This document shows, one piece after another, positions 1 through 11,056 of a DNA stretch of 64,000 nt; positions within the stretch are counted from its first letter, which is position 1; every line of letters begins with the position of its first letter. This stretch comes from Aphrocallistes beatrix (Eukaryota; Porifera; Hexactinellida; Sceptrulophora; Aphrocallistidae), in assembly GCA_963281255.1 (NCBI GenBank), contig OY725501.1:2333674-2397673 (forward strand). The letters are read 5' to 3'. Below the pieces are notes generated by a model. It saw only the letters and a list, made by a program, of their open reading frames with translations. It did no database searches and was not told the DNA's origin. Position numbers and translations under genes: made by a program.

Positions 1-108
1 GATTTACTCTACATTTTTATTAATATACTACACACATATATATATACGTGTATATCAATAAAATTAATATCAATTTGATACCCCACCATATAATATAATA
101 TTAAGTGT

Positions 109-1359
109 CTACTCTACTGACATGACATTATGGTCGAACTTAGAAATGAGCTCCTTCGTTTTGATAAGGTAGAATTCGGGTCTCTTTGGTTGGTAGTCCA
201 GATAGTTCTCCTTGACGACAGCCGGTTCAATCTGGGTTCCCTCGTGCCACTCGTTATAGGAGGTGATGCTGATGAGTTCAGCACCGGAGTGCATCGCCTT
301 GAGGAAGTTCTCCTCGTAGTACTCCCCTCCTCTCCTCTCCTGAGAGTTCTGCACATTCCAAGGGCGTACTGCGGTATCGATATACCCAGGCCCCACGCTG
401 GGTATGAACAGCAGGTGCAAGCTCCTGGCTGTCCGACTCAGTTGCTGCCAGTTGTCTGGAGAAGATCCGTAGGTGAACTTTTTAGAAGCAAAGTAAGTGT
501 AGAACCCATCAAACCCTGCCGACTTGATGCTAGCGACGTCCCCACTGTTCACGAGCAGGCCTACAACCACGGAGTCCAGGGGAGTGCCCCTGATAGAGTG
601 CTGCCCCCCAGGTGTCAACACCTGTGCCCACTCCTCTGAGGGTATGAGGTAGGAGTCGTAGACGTAGAGGAGAGGCCTGTCCGAGGCGGGGTGTGTGTAG
701 AGCGCGGGATGGCGAGCGTAGGTGCGCACGATGTACTCGATGTCTCCTCGCACGGAGGCAGCGGTGCGGCCTGTGTACGGCTCGAGGTGGAATGTGAGTT
801 TGATCGAGAAGGTGTGTGCGATGTCGAGGAGGAGGGGGACGAGCGGGTCGGGGGGCTTCCCTTCTTCATCAGACTTGCCAGGCGGGTACCAGGAGAGGAC
901 CGCCACCCCCGCGCCGCTCCGGCTTATGTCGGACATGTGCTGGCGGATCACCGCCGGGTCTGACGAGCTGTAGCAAGCGAGGGAGGGGTAGAAGTTAGCG
1001 CCGATGTCCTTGGGAGGTCTGTGGCGCGTGTTGACAGGGAACAGCTTGGCTGTCTGGCTGTTCCAGTGGGGGAGGTGCTTGTGGTCCCAGTGGTAGTAGG
1101 CTCCATCCCTCTCGGGCGTCCCGAACCATGCGTAGTAGAATATGTGCGTGTTGTAGCTGAGGGACGTGGGCCGGAGGGTGTGAGGGGGAGCAGCAGCTAG
1201 AGAGGAGGGAGGGAGAGGGGCACTCCTTTCCACCGCGCTGACTGGCTCGTCAGCTGACAGCTTACTCATCCCCGAGTCAATCACGTATATTAAGCAGATG
1301 CTCCCTAGCAGCAGCACACAGACCAAAACGATACGCTTCACACGGCCTACGTTCACCAT
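109..1359 (-). CDS. MANEA: Glycoprotein endo-alpha-1,2-mannosidase (GH99), single exon
   Basis: The 416-residue product is a Golgi-type type II membrane enzyme: a short basic N-terminus, a membrane helix at about residues 10-27, a Ser/Pro-rich stem to about 65, then the GH99 domain. Family signatures are visible: FYYAWFGTP near the domain start, LSWYPPG, HLEPYTGR, and YNEWHEGTQIEPA near the C-terminus. The two glutamates of NEWHE (E370 and E373) match the essential pair of GH99 enzymes, which cleave internal alpha-1,2-mannosyl bonds of glucosylated high-mannose N-glycans. Length is near that of animal MANEA (about 460). There is no intron, and the first Met is followed directly by the signal anchor. 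AT-rich DNA downstream contains an AATAAA on the minus strand (complement of 16-21). MANEA and MANEAL cannot be separated from sequence alone; the symbol means orthologue group. Confidence 0.93.
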   Translation of the reverse strand: MVNVGRVKRIVLVCVLLLGSICLIYVIDSGMSKLSADEPVSAVERSAPLPPSSLAAAPPHTLRPTSLSYNTHIFYYAWFGTPERDGAYYHWDHKHLPHWNSQTAKLFPVNTRHRPPKDIGANFYPSLACYSSSDPAVIRQHMSDISRSGAGVAVLSWYPPGKSDEEGKPPDPLVPLLLDIAHTFSIKLTFHLEPYTGRTAASVRGDIEYIVRTYARHPALYTHPASDRPLLYVYDSYLIPSEEWAQVLTPGGQHSIRGTPLDSVVVGLLVNSGDVASIKSAGFDGFYTYFASKKFTYGSSPDNWQQLSRTARSLHLLFIPSVGPGYIDTAVRPWNVQNSQERRGGEYYEENFLKAMHSGAELISITSYNEWHEGTQIEPAVVKENYLDYQPKRPEFYLIKTKELISKFDHNVMSVE

Positions 1360-2057
1360 TTAACAGAGTCAACTGAATTCTTCATTCAATGTGAGAATGT
1401 GCTGATTCGTTAAACTAATGCATATTGTGTAACGTGTGGAAATAATAAGAAATTAAGTCAGAATTTCGGTTCAGATGGAAATATTAATGCGGAGGATGTT
1501 ATTAATCGTTCACAATTCTCTTTCGATTTTTGATGCATTCAAATTCATAGTTTTGCTCAGCTATGATTTCAACTCCCGAGATCATAGGTACCAAGGGCTC
1601 ATCCCTATAATCCCCACAAGAACTGCTCTCACCGTATAAAATTAACACTTTCAGAAAATAGAATTACGTCCAGGAAGTATTCTAAAGTCCAAGCAAGCCT
1701 AGTAGACGCAAGAATGGTCTGGTAGTGCTTGTCTTCAGAAAAGCATTTCAACCTATCAAACACGGCATGGTCACGCTGTAGATTCAGGTCTACCATCTTC
1801 ACTGTTGAGATCGAGAATATGAAAATAGCATCGATATAATTATACAAACTGCAAGACACAGGAGATATAGTAAATTAATATAAACAACTAATACACAAAT
1901 AAAAATAAATAAAATCTTTAATTAATTCCTTAGAACGGAAGTGGGTTAAACGGATAAGATACTATTAGCTGTCCATGACTCCGCACCCAGGCCTAACCTC
2001 AGTTCCACCAAAATACTTTGAGAAATAACTACCTACTGAGAATGGAGAAGGCTTGAT
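1360..2057. other. Intergenic spacer
   Basis: AT-rich spacer between the GH99 gene and heparanase. It holds one short minus-strand open frame (1629-1859, 76 codons) with no recognisable domain, and I do not support it as a gene. It probably includes the GH99 promoter and the heparanase 3' untranslated region. Confidence 0.6.
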
Positions 2058-4046
2058 TTAGAGCTGGACGCTATCACCTGGAGGCGTAGTGCAAGGCTTG
2101 ATCTTAGCATCTGGGAATACGATGAAGCCGTACTGCTGCGAGGGGAATTGGAAACTAGCGGCGGCCGGACGTATATCGGGCAGAATGGCGGGCATAGTGT
2201 GGTTATCCGACATGACCAGCTGCTTACCATTGAGGTACATGTCCCTCCCGCCCCGTCCTGGCTCCCCACTGCTCAGCAGGTACCAGTGCTGAGAGGAGGC
2301 TACCATCCCCCCATTGGAGAGCTGCACCTCCCCAGGACTGGAGTCCAGGTTCATGAGGTACACAGCTACAGACCCGTTCGTTGAGCCGTTAAGACAGTGC
2401 GCATACATCCTCACCTGCCGGCCCCGCGCCGTATTCCCTGTTACGGCTAGAACCCGGTTGCTAAGCAACCGGCGGAATATGAGTGCGATCCAGTAGGCGG
2501 GGTTGGGACTGGCAGAGGAGAGATCTGAGGTGAGAGCGAGGAGGGAAGAGAACTGGGTACCGAACAAGGACTGCTTGAAGTAGATGGAGTGGTTGAGAGC
2601 TGCTGCTACTCCCAGCGAGTCTAGGAACATGAACCCTGTGAGATAGGTGTTGGATATGTTATCAGCCCCTCCAGCTGTGTAATCAGCTGATTCTCCCAGC
2701 ACCAGGGCGGCGGACTGCTGGTACTTCCGTTTCAGCATGAGGGCGTAGAGAGCTCTGTCTGGAGAGAGCAATTCGTAGAGGAAAATAGTTCGTATCAAGT
2801 AGGAGATTTAAAATATTTAAAACTACCCAAGAACTTGTCTAGGATCAGAGGGTCGTATGAGTAGGCGGGGTTGGCTATCTCAACTTGGTCGTAGAAGTGG
2901 TGATAAGAGACTCCGTCCAACACTCCAGAGGGAACGGACTTCAGAAATCGTTCGAGGTAGCCCTCAAGTAGAGGAGACGCTACGTCTGGTCCGAATAGGA
3001 AGGCTTTCCTTCTAAACTGCATTCCGTCGATAAGTGTCCGTGCAGTAGCAAAGTCATCCGCCAGCTATTAAATGTGAAAATAATTAGAGCAAGAAAGAAA
3101 ATATGAATTTTAAATAGGTGAAGACTCTGAGGTCTCAATCTCATAGACATAATACCCTCCAAAAGGATTCGTACGTCTTAAAATTCCAGGACAAAAATGT
3201 GATTAGATCCCGGGCGTAAATAACATGGAATTAGTAAGATACATTTTGCTTGGCACATACATGCCAACTGTCCCGTTTTTGGTGGGACGTCCCGCTTCTT
3301 TCACTCTTCTAATGAGCTAATTTTCATGAGTGTCCCGTTTTTACTTGAAATTTCCCCATTATGTCCCGCTTTTTTTGATACTATGTATAATAATTTTCTA
3401 TTACGTCCCGCCATGTCCCGCTTTTATCATGGCTCAGGTTGGTATGTATGTTGGCATTATGACACATTTTAAAAACAATTGGTTGCCTGGCCAGTCCCTG
3501 ACTAGCACGCACCTGTGACTCATTGACAGGGTATCCCTGCGAGAAGTAGAGGTCTGGCTCGTCTCCCAACTCGAAGTGGACTCTGCACTCTTCTCTCTCC
3601 TGATTCAATAGTTTAATATTCTCCATCAGCTCCTTAGCATTACTCGAATCCCATCCATTATTGTCTTGTCTTAGCAACAGATTCAATCCAAACGTGAAGT
3701 TAAGATTGAACGTTGAACTCAACGAACAGAACCTCTCAAATGCAGCGAGTGTGTATGGAGTCTGTGGAGGAGGTACGGGAGCCGAGGTTTGGAACACGTT
3801 ATGGTCCCCTTGAGTCCCTCCTAGCCTCACCCAGCACGGCGTAAGCGCACCCATCAATGCGATGAAACGCTTGTCATGGAAAAGACTGGCATTCCCAAAC
3901 TTGGGCAGAATCTGAGCATCTACGTTATAGGAGAGGTAGCGAGTGTCCGTGGTGAAGGCTAGGGCTCCTTCCTCGATCTTGAGCACAGCCAGACCGTGCA
4001 CGAGAGAAATGCAGGCGAGAATGCAAGCCAATCGTGTGAAACGCAT
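2058..4046 (-). CDS. HPSE: Heparanase (GH79 endo-beta-glucuronidase), 3 exons
   Basis: Exons on minus: 3513-4046, 2827-3064 and 2058-2758, joined through consensus GT-AG introns of 448 and 68 bp, give an open frame of 490 residues. A signal peptide (about 1-19) is followed by the N-terminal beta strand region (ALAFTTDTRYLSYNVDAQ) and the GH79 barrel. The acid/base is E163 in LGDEP (heparanases have GNEP). The nucleophile is E280 in LVLGESADYTAGGADN, restored exactly by joining exons 2 and 3. The C-terminal beta-sandwich region contains YAHCLNGS. The product is expected to be secreted or lysosomal and to cleave heparan sulfate. It is shorter than human heparanase (543), mainly in the linker removed by processing in vertebrates. 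The first intron carries a miniature transposon. HPSE versus HPSE2: the conserved catalytic glutamates favour an active HPSE type. Confidence 0.9.
3256..3456. mobile_element. Miniature inverted-repeat element, TGTCCCG-rich
   Basis: It lies in heparanase intron 1. Ends read ACATACATGCCAAC on one side and the inverted ACATACATACCAAC on the other. The interior repeats (A)TGTCCCG(C)TTTT motifs in both orientations. A related copy is at 14063-14157. No transposase is present. Superfamily not assigned. Confidence 0.55.
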
Positions 4047-4389
4047 TCAGTCCGAAAGCTGTGAAACGAGGAAATATTAAAGATGGATTCACTAAAGACA
4101 AAAAGCAACAGCATTTAAACTGGAAATATGTACATAGTATAGTAAAAATACACGTGTGATTTGTGAAATTGTGCTTAGAATTTGAACGTTGTATACTAGA
4201 AGTTGATGATCCATTCCTTTATATGATGGCTCTAAACATCTGATTCAAATTCAAGCACATTTGATAGAAAGAATTTTATAATTAATCAAGATTAATATTC
4301 TAAAAATTGTTATAAATTTAAATCTCACATTTAAAATTAACAAGACATCACATCACATCACATTATGAAATTAAAATCTAAATTATTTG

Positions 4390-6841
4390 CTAGAATTTAG
4401 TTTTAGCGCCTCTATCCTGTCCCACCCCCTCTCTCTTCCCGCCATAATGTCCCGCGTTCTCCATGTGGTGCTGCTCCCGACCAGCTGACCCTTTCTTTCT
4501 AGAGCTGTAGCCACCTCTGAATTCAGGCTTCTCACCTCTGTTGTTGCTTACATCTCTCTGATATTGATGATGGTTGTTGTGATGAAGGTATCTAAGTAAA
4601 CAAATGTTGAAATGTTAGAGTCTACGACTTAATCGTGATGCTTTAACTAAATGCATCCACTTTATAGCTCTACAAGTGCGGGAATCGGGATCTACATGAT
4701 TGAAATGCATGTGTTAGCCGTCGAGATCTCACTAAGACCTTTGAATACAGCTCAAGGTGTGAAGAAATGAATGTGTACTCATAGACCAGAGGGAATGTGC
4801 TTTAGAAAACAATGTTAGGTCCTATCACATCATTAAGATCTTGTATACACATTTGATTGACACTGGATTAGAACTTCGCATCGGACGGAAGAAAGTAGTC
4901 ACCGTCCATGCTAGAGGAATCTTCCCATAGGAACTGCACTGAAAAGATCAACCATTCGAACACGAATCTTGAAAAGTAAACTCACCCTCTGTTGTCCTGC
5001 TTCCAGTTCTTATTCGCGATATGGAACATCCCGGGCTCCACCGCCTCTACATCCCCCAGACTCAGCTCCTCAGGGAGCGCAGGAGCTCGCGAGTACCGGT
5101 TTGAATACATTCCTTTCTCGTTGAGTTTCTCCACGAACTCCTCTCCCTGCACTTCTCCTCCCACATCAAACGACACGTCATCGTACGTATCGTCGTACTC
5201 GTCGTCGTACTGCAGCTCTAGGCTGGCGAGCTGTCGCGTCTTCTCCGTGTTCTCTCTTCTGTTCAGGAACGCCTCCCCATCCCCGAACTTGTCCTTCTTC
5301 CCAGTGAAGACGCGGCTTGAATCGATATCGTCGCGGGTGTAGACATCAAATTCGTCTCCAGTGAAAATATTCTTTCTCTGAGAAACCAAGTCCAACTCTG
5401 GACATGAGGCCCCCTTCGGCGGGGGCGTGGGGTCCTCTTCAATTTGCACCGTCGGCATGCGTTCGCACAAGGTGTTGATGGCATGGGATACGTTCAGATT
5501 GTGCAGCTGCAACACTTCGCGGATTGTGGAGACGTGCACGTGTGGGAGGATGGCTTGTACGCTGCTCACCAATTGATCCGGTTCTGTGTTCACTTCCGGT
5601 TCTGTAGCCTTAGCTACATCTGAATCAGAGCTAAGCGGAGCTGTCAAGTATTCGAACTGAATCTCATCGATTACTCCAAAGTTTTTCAGCATTAAAAATT
5701 TCGTTTGAAGGTCAAAGTACTGCTGATATTCCCTGACCAGATACTTGGTCCCGATCAGGCAATTGCAAATAGTCAGGAAATCCTCAGCAATCGTCTGAAT
5801 CGACTCCAAATTGATCGATGTTTCAGAAAATTTCTCAAAAAAGTTATTTTCAAGTATATAAGACAGAGTTTTACAGAATTTAAGTTTAGTTCTTCTGAGT
5901 GAGCACTTCACAAATTCTCCTTGATCTCCCAACTTGCCCCTCTGCAACAACCAGGTGTGAACTACCGCAGGGACGTACATTTCATAGAAGTTCACTAAAT
6001 GGTTCACAAACGATGGCGTGAAACATTGACTGGCTGAGCCGCAAGTTGAGAGGAAACACTCAAGAGTGCAGAACACATCTTCGACATAGCGTATTATCTC
6101 TAAAAACTTGTCGAGGCTAAGAGATTTCGATCTTTTCTCTTCTAACCGAACCGGGCCATTTTCCTCTCCTTCGATCTTGAAATCGTAACCCAGTTCATCT
6201 GCGACCTTTTGCAGCAGTAACAGAGTGCACCGAATCATCTCTTGAATGTCGTAGAAATACTTGTACTGCTTCCGAAACAGCCCTTCCATCATTTCGCTCA
6301 GCAGCCCTCGGTTAGCTCGGTACAGCTTGCAGAGCTCCAGGATCTTGGGGAGATCGAACAGGTAGTTATCATAAACTATGTCTGCAAATGCAACAGCTGA
6401 CAGATCTGGGTATGTTTTATTTTTAGTATACTGTGCCTCTTTGTTTGTTCCCATCCTTAAAAATAATTTGAACATTAACTCTAAAAATTTTTGGAAAACT
6501 TCGCTAGATAAGACTTGGGGCGAATCTCGGATTGTTCGGGGTCCAATTTTGAGAAAAGAATCTATTAAAGTCTGAAGTTTGCAGTCAAACAAGACCTGCG
6601 ACCAGTACCGATGCAGCGGTAGCTTCAGGATAGTCGTGATGTCTTCAGACAAGGCGGAAACGGATCTGAACCAAAGTTCCTGATCGTCTGGACGGGATGA
6701 AGGAGGATATTCCCAGAATGGAAGGAAATCTATTTCGATAATCCATTTCAGATCTAACGCGGGTATCTTCTTCTGTTCACCTGATTTGGGATCTTCAAAA
6801 TTGAGAAGAATTCCCTCCAAACCGATTTCCTTTTCTACCAT
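4390..6841 (-). CDS. ASCC2: Activating signal cointegrator 1 complex subunit 2 (CUE domain), 2 exons
   Basis: Exon 1 is 4986-6841 and exon 2 is 4390-4591, with a 394-bp GT-AG intron. The joined product is 685 residues (human ASCC2 is 757). The N-terminal half matches the ASCC3-binding helical region (HRYWSQVLFD, AFADIVYDNYLFDLPKILEL). A CUE ubiquitin-binding domain lies at about 424-464 (LVSSVQAILPHVHVSTIREVL ... NVSHAINTLC). The C-terminus is acidic and then Arg/Gly/His-rich; its last 67 residues come from exon 2 (YLHHNNHHQYQRD...). ASCC2 recognises K63-linked ubiquitin and recruits ASCC3 for alkylation repair and for splitting collided ribosomes. The start is the first in-frame Met before conserved sequence. 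The exon-2 frame stays open to the stop at 4390-4392 with a good acceptor, so the join is well supported. Confidence 0.9.
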
Positions 6842-7803
6842 AACGTTAGGAACTAGAGTACTCCGATTAACTACAGATTTTTCTAAATGGCAATTTTCGG
6901 TTGCTTCTCAACAACCGAAAATAGCAGTAATAAAGCACTAACACAAAACTCTCAAAGCAGCCGTTACAATACTTTTTGGTAGTAAACGAGATTGTATACT
7001 CTGATTACATAACACACGAGTTGCATGAATTCCTTCGCTTTACCTAAATCGATTATTTCACTAATTAGCAGTTGTCAGCAGGTACTGTAATGCTGTTGAA
7101 GCAATAAAACCTTAGCGGACAGAGATCTATCCGTTTGTCCAGGTGGCTGATTATAACCTGATTTAAACCTTTCTGACAAGAACCTCCTACTGGACGTAAC
7201 TAGACAAACATACAATTATGCAATTCCACTATTATCAATCTCGACAAATAAGGCAAGTCAAGTCAAGTATAACAACCAACCAACATAAGTATTAACCAGT
7301 TTAACTAGTTTACCTAAGTTTTGAAGTAAATAAATGGTCAAAACTTCCTATGCGAAGGAAGGACCTCCAACTAAGGTCATATTTACTTGACTCAATGTTC
7401 ACCTGTTGCTTAGCAAACTATGTATATATTTTTTCAAATATTTTGCTGTAATGAGTATAACTAGACGGCTACAACTTTTCCAATGGAATTTCGTAGCATA
7501 CAAAAACTGTCCACTGACCTACGAACAAAACGATCAAAAATGTGAAATTTATCATTCTTAAAATCAAAAAATTATGAAATATTTCGAAATAAATATCAGG
7601 AATCAAGATTGACCACATTAAGGAATATAAATATAAAGTTAGAACTAAGACTGTCAGTCAGTAGGATAGCAGGGACGGAGATACGTACACAACGTGCATG
7701 CTATCTCAAAGGAACGCTGCACTAGGGCAAGATAGAAACCTGAAGAGACTCCAAATAGGAAGTTAATTCGATCGGAATCCGACATGGTCAAATCGGTGTA
7801 AGT
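6842..7803. other. Intergenic spacer upstream of ASCC2
   Basis: About 960 bp of AT-rich DNA with no coding signal, no clear inverted repeat and no RNA gene that I can see. It must hold the ASCC2 promoter and the 3' end of the SAYSD1 transcript. Confidence 0.6.
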
Positions 7804-8157
7804 CTATAATTGCATCCGAATCCCCTTGTCAACATGTTCTCCGGAGAAAGTCCCGGGCAGTCTCTGACAGTCTGGGTTGAATACTGAGTACGCACTCAGC
7901 TCCTGCTTGGACTGCCTCCTGCCCAGGGTGAGGAGGATGAGGGCGATGAGGGAGAAGGAAAAGAACACCAGACCGAACTCCAGCTGGACACAAACTGCCC
8001 AGCACAGAGCCCAGATGAGCAGCTCCGTGATGAAGATAGCTCTGTCCACGTTCTTTAGATCCGAGAGTGAGAAGTTCGAGGAGATGGAATCCCAACTGAA
8101 TAGAGAGTCAGACTTAGGAATGCTTGGTTGTGTCGCAGTCGTTTGTTTCCTAGCCAT
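7804..8157 (-). CDS. SAYSD1: SAYSvFN-domain protein, single exon
   Basis: 117 residues. The diagnostic SAYSVFNPDCQRLPG motif lies near the C-terminus (about 89-103), preceded by two hydrophobic segments (about 43-60 and 62-79). The C-terminus is short, with a soluble N-terminal segment rich in Ser/Thr. In animals this ER membrane protein senses UFMylated ribosomes at clogged translocons and helps degrade stuck nascent chains. Human SAYSD1 is 183 residues; the missing part is the poorly conserved N-terminus. The frame opens with an ATG and I see no upstream in-frame extension. Confidence 0.9.
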   Translation of the reverse strand: MARKQTTATQPSIPKSDSLFSWDSISSNFSLSDLKNVDRAIFITELLIWALCWAVCVQLEFGLVFFSFSLIALILLTLGRRQSKQELSAYSVFNPDCQRLPGTFSGEHVDKGIRMQL

Positions 8158-8467
8158 CTAGCTTAGAACTTCCTCTTCTAATTAGCTCGTTCGACAAATT
8201 CCCTTCTAACAGTGCAGTGCAACGGTAAATAGAATTTTGTGAAAGGAAATTTTAGTAATGTCAACAGCAAACTCAGCATTTCTCGGTCACATATGGCGCT
8301 TAAATTGGATATACATACCATGGAGAATTGATTTACTAATTACCGTAAATAAAAAATACATATTTACAAAACATTGTCAGACGTAGTTTTAGCATACTAG
8401 CACCTGATCGTCATTACGCACCAAGGTTGTAGTATCTCCATTGAACCAGGATCAGGAGGCGGTGCGG
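8158..8467. other. Intergenic spacer
   Basis: Short spacer between the SAYSD1 start and the MGRN1/RNF157 stop. No feature recognised. Confidence 0.5.
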
Positions 8468-9957
8468 TCAGGTGATGGTGATGTCAGAGGGTGCGGCAGC
8501 CAGGGGGCTAGGAGAAGGAGAGAAATTGGGGTTGCAATAGGTGTTTGCCGGGTACGGGGCGGCCGCTATATCCAGCTCCTGCGTCGGGAGGGAGGGAGGG
8601 GAGGTGCCGCCAGCTGTGGACGCGAGGTGAGAAGGCCTACTCCGGCGAGGTGACGTCATCCCGTGCACCGCCTGGAACAGAGAGGAGTTCTGGTAGCCTT
8701 GAGAGGCGAATGTGCCGGATGGCGCGAGCGGAGGGGAGGGAGGGGGCTGGGGGGGCTTGAGGAGAGGTCTGATGCGCAGGAGAGCCTGGAACTCAGTGCG
8801 GCAGACGGGGCACTTCTTGGACTGGTACTTGAGAGCGGAGGCGCACTGGGCACAAGTGGTGAGGTGTCTGCAGGGGAGGATGAGTGTGTCCTTAGCCTCG
8901 GCCAGACACACGATGCATTCCTCCCCGGGATCCAGCTGTAGCGAGGAGCAGGTGGTCTGCGAGTTGAGAGAGACAGCGTCCCCCTCGCCCTCTCCTTCCC
9001 CCGGCCGACTCAGTCCGTACACCTCCTGCAGGAGGAAGGTGAGGGAGTCCACGGTCAGCCGCTGCTTCAGCACCACCGGCTTGTGCCGGCACGCGCCGGA
9101 CTCCAGCGACAGGATGGTGGTGTGCGTCTGCCGCTGTAGACGGCTGCAGCCCGGCACCTGGATGGAGCCCTCGAGCTTGATGAGGAGAGGGTAGGTGGGG
9201 GATAGGGGGGAGAAGGAGAACTCAGGAGACATCTCCTCCTCCAAGCAGAGCTGAAACGAACTTTCTGAGAACCTGAGAGCGTCGCATTATAATACTACAC
9301 TCGTGCAGTTATACCTGTTTTCCTGACTTAAGTTAGAGAACAAATCAAATGACACTTGCAATGAAACCTACTGAGTAGTCACTATGTACCAGCCTTCCCA
9401 ACTCACTTCTGTCTGTATCCTGGCGGGTACGGGAACAGCTTGGAGCAGGAGGCGGGCCGAGTGGAGTTCTCCTGAGTCAGGAAGCTGGGGTTGTGCTCCA
9501 CTGGCACAGAGAGCAGCAAAGAGACCTGGCAATCCACCTCCGAATCGAACTCGAACTCCAGCGAGTAGACCGGTCCCGCCCTCTCAGCTGCCTGCTCCAC
9601 CAGCCTGATGGAGTCGGTGCGCAGGTTGAGGAGGGAGTGGATGGCGGGGAGGGGCAAGGAGTCGGGGGCCCGCTTGAATGGGATGGAACCGGGCTCTGGA
9701 GGCAAGAAGTTGAGGTCGGATGAATCTCCAAACAAGTAACTCTGTAATTTGAGATTCGCAAACTTCTTCGTTCCCAGCTTGAAGTTGTCAGCGAAGTACT
9801 TCTTCCCAGGGGGCGGGGGGTACTGGTACTGTCTCCTGGAGAGCGGGAGTGGGGTGGAGGGAGCAGAGTCCGCTGCCTCCACGTCAGAGACGGGAGACAT
9901 GATCAGCCCCTGAGTAGAGGTGTCGTTCTGCGACGGGACCGGGAGGCTAGCACCCAT
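8468..9957 (-). CDS. MGRN1: RING E3 ubiquitin ligase of the mahogunin family, 2 exons
   Basis: Exon 1 is 9407-9957 and exon 2 is 8468-9272, joined across a 134-bp intron; the product is 451 residues. The acceptor at 9273/9272 was chosen over a nearer CAG because only it keeps the frame, and it restores KFSESSFQ, which matches the conserved family stretch before the FDLD-like region. The N-terminus is MGAS, with Gly2 a possible myristoylation site as in mammalian MGRN1. The central region is the family's beta-rich DAR2-like domain (SYLFGDSSDLNFL, NLRTDSIRLV, YSLEFEFDSEVDC). A RING lies at 303-341 (CIVC, LPCRHLTTC, CAQC-type spacing, CPVC). The tail is Pro/Ser-rich. It ubiquitylates targets such as TSG101 in mammals. 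Whether MGRN1 or RNF157 is closer cannot be decided here. Confidence 0.88.
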
Positions 9958-10080
9958 TAACTAACGCCTGTTAAATAGGTTCGTAAGAATAGGAATCGCT
10001 ATCGAAGTGATGTACCAGGTTCATTTAAATTTAAGTTTTATAAATTTTATAGGAAGTTATAATTTAGTGCGAGGGTTAAT

Positions 10081-10631
10081 TCCTTACTATTAAAACTCGA
10101 TTAATGTTTGTTTGTTTGTGTGTGTATATATATATATATATATATCTGTAACGAATTGATTGAAGAAACTGCCAGGCACAGAAAGCTGTTTTTTGGCATG
10201 TGGGAGTCTTTTGGCTATGGCCCCACTAAGTTCTGACCTCAGACGAAAATGTCGACTCATCATGGAGTTATGACGTCATTGTCACCTTTTTTTTAGAATT
10301 AGAATTTTCAGTTTTTCGACTATAACTCAGTCATTCGAGGTGATAGAAGGCTTAAATTTTAATAGAATATGTATATTAATATATCTCACATATGATGCAA
10401 CTATCATCAAAAAATGATGACTCATCACTTTGTTATGACGTCATCATTACGCATCAAAATTTAAAAAAATGACAAATTTGGTGATTTTTCGTGCGATATC
10501 GATTATAACAGTAGGACAGACGTATTTAGAGATGTTATCTCCCATATAATTAATCAATGGTGACCCCAGGCGCCTCCTGCGGACACAAAGTGTCCGCCAG
10601 CCGCGCAGCGCAAGCAAGCGAAGCGCGCTTG
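10081..10631 (+). mobile_element. Helitron-like non-autonomous repeat, family R1 (copy 1)
   Basis: It starts TCCTTACTATTAAAACTCGA and has a TG/TA microsatellite about 40 bp in. A conserved body follows (AACGAATTGATTGAAGAAAC; TTTTTGGCATGTGGGAG; TGACTCATCACTTTGTTATG). It ends in a GC-rich tail: a GCGGACACAAAGTGTCCGC hairpin, then CGCAGCGCAAGCAAGCGAAG and CGCGCTTG, followed by host T. No coding capacity. The same start and end recur at 16839, 24639, 46969 and, partly, at 53490 and 60896. Assignment to Helitrons rests on the TC start, the hairpin near the 3' end, the T flank and the lack of terminal inverted repeats. The end CTTG departs from the usual CTRR. Confidence 0.6.
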
Positions 10632-11056
10632 TAATAATAATAGAGGATAGCATTTACACTGGAGTGTATCAAGAATTTGTGTGCTTCTTGGTTTGTAGAA
10701 CTCTCAAATTGATTGAAACGCTAAGCAATTCATTCACCAAAATCTTTGTTATAAACTCTAAAGCATTGTTCAATATCCAGATTGTCTAGGCTGTAAGTCG
10801 AGATACGTCAACATAGATACATATCATAATGATATTCCTGGTGGTCATAGGTGATAAGTATTTCCAAGCCTCTCACAACGTGGGATATTCAAACTACGTA
10901 ACTATGCAATTCGATTCAGATATTATGAACAGAGAACTTAATGGCGATTATTTGCATCTGCTAACAATTGACTAGAATTACAACCCTTTAATCAGAAACT
11001 ATCAACCTAGAAGAGAGCAGCACTTGGAATGGGAACCTGACACCTCACAGTCACAG
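10632..11056. other. Intergenic spacer
   Basis: AT-rich DNA between repeat R1 and the EMC10 stop codon. Nothing recognised. Confidence 0.5.

Noticed and set aside
1629-1859. 76-codon minus-strand frame between GH99 and heparanase
   Set aside because: No recognisable domain and no partner exon.
8468-9194. Long plus-strand frames opposite the MGRN1-type gene
   Set aside because: They are shadows caused by the high G+C of the coding strand; the minus frame has the RING and family blocks.
9241-9250. Nearest CAG as the acceptor of MGRN1 exon 2
   Set aside because: It shifts the frame relative to exon 1 (phase 2). The acceptor 22 bp upstream keeps the frame and restores conserved residues.
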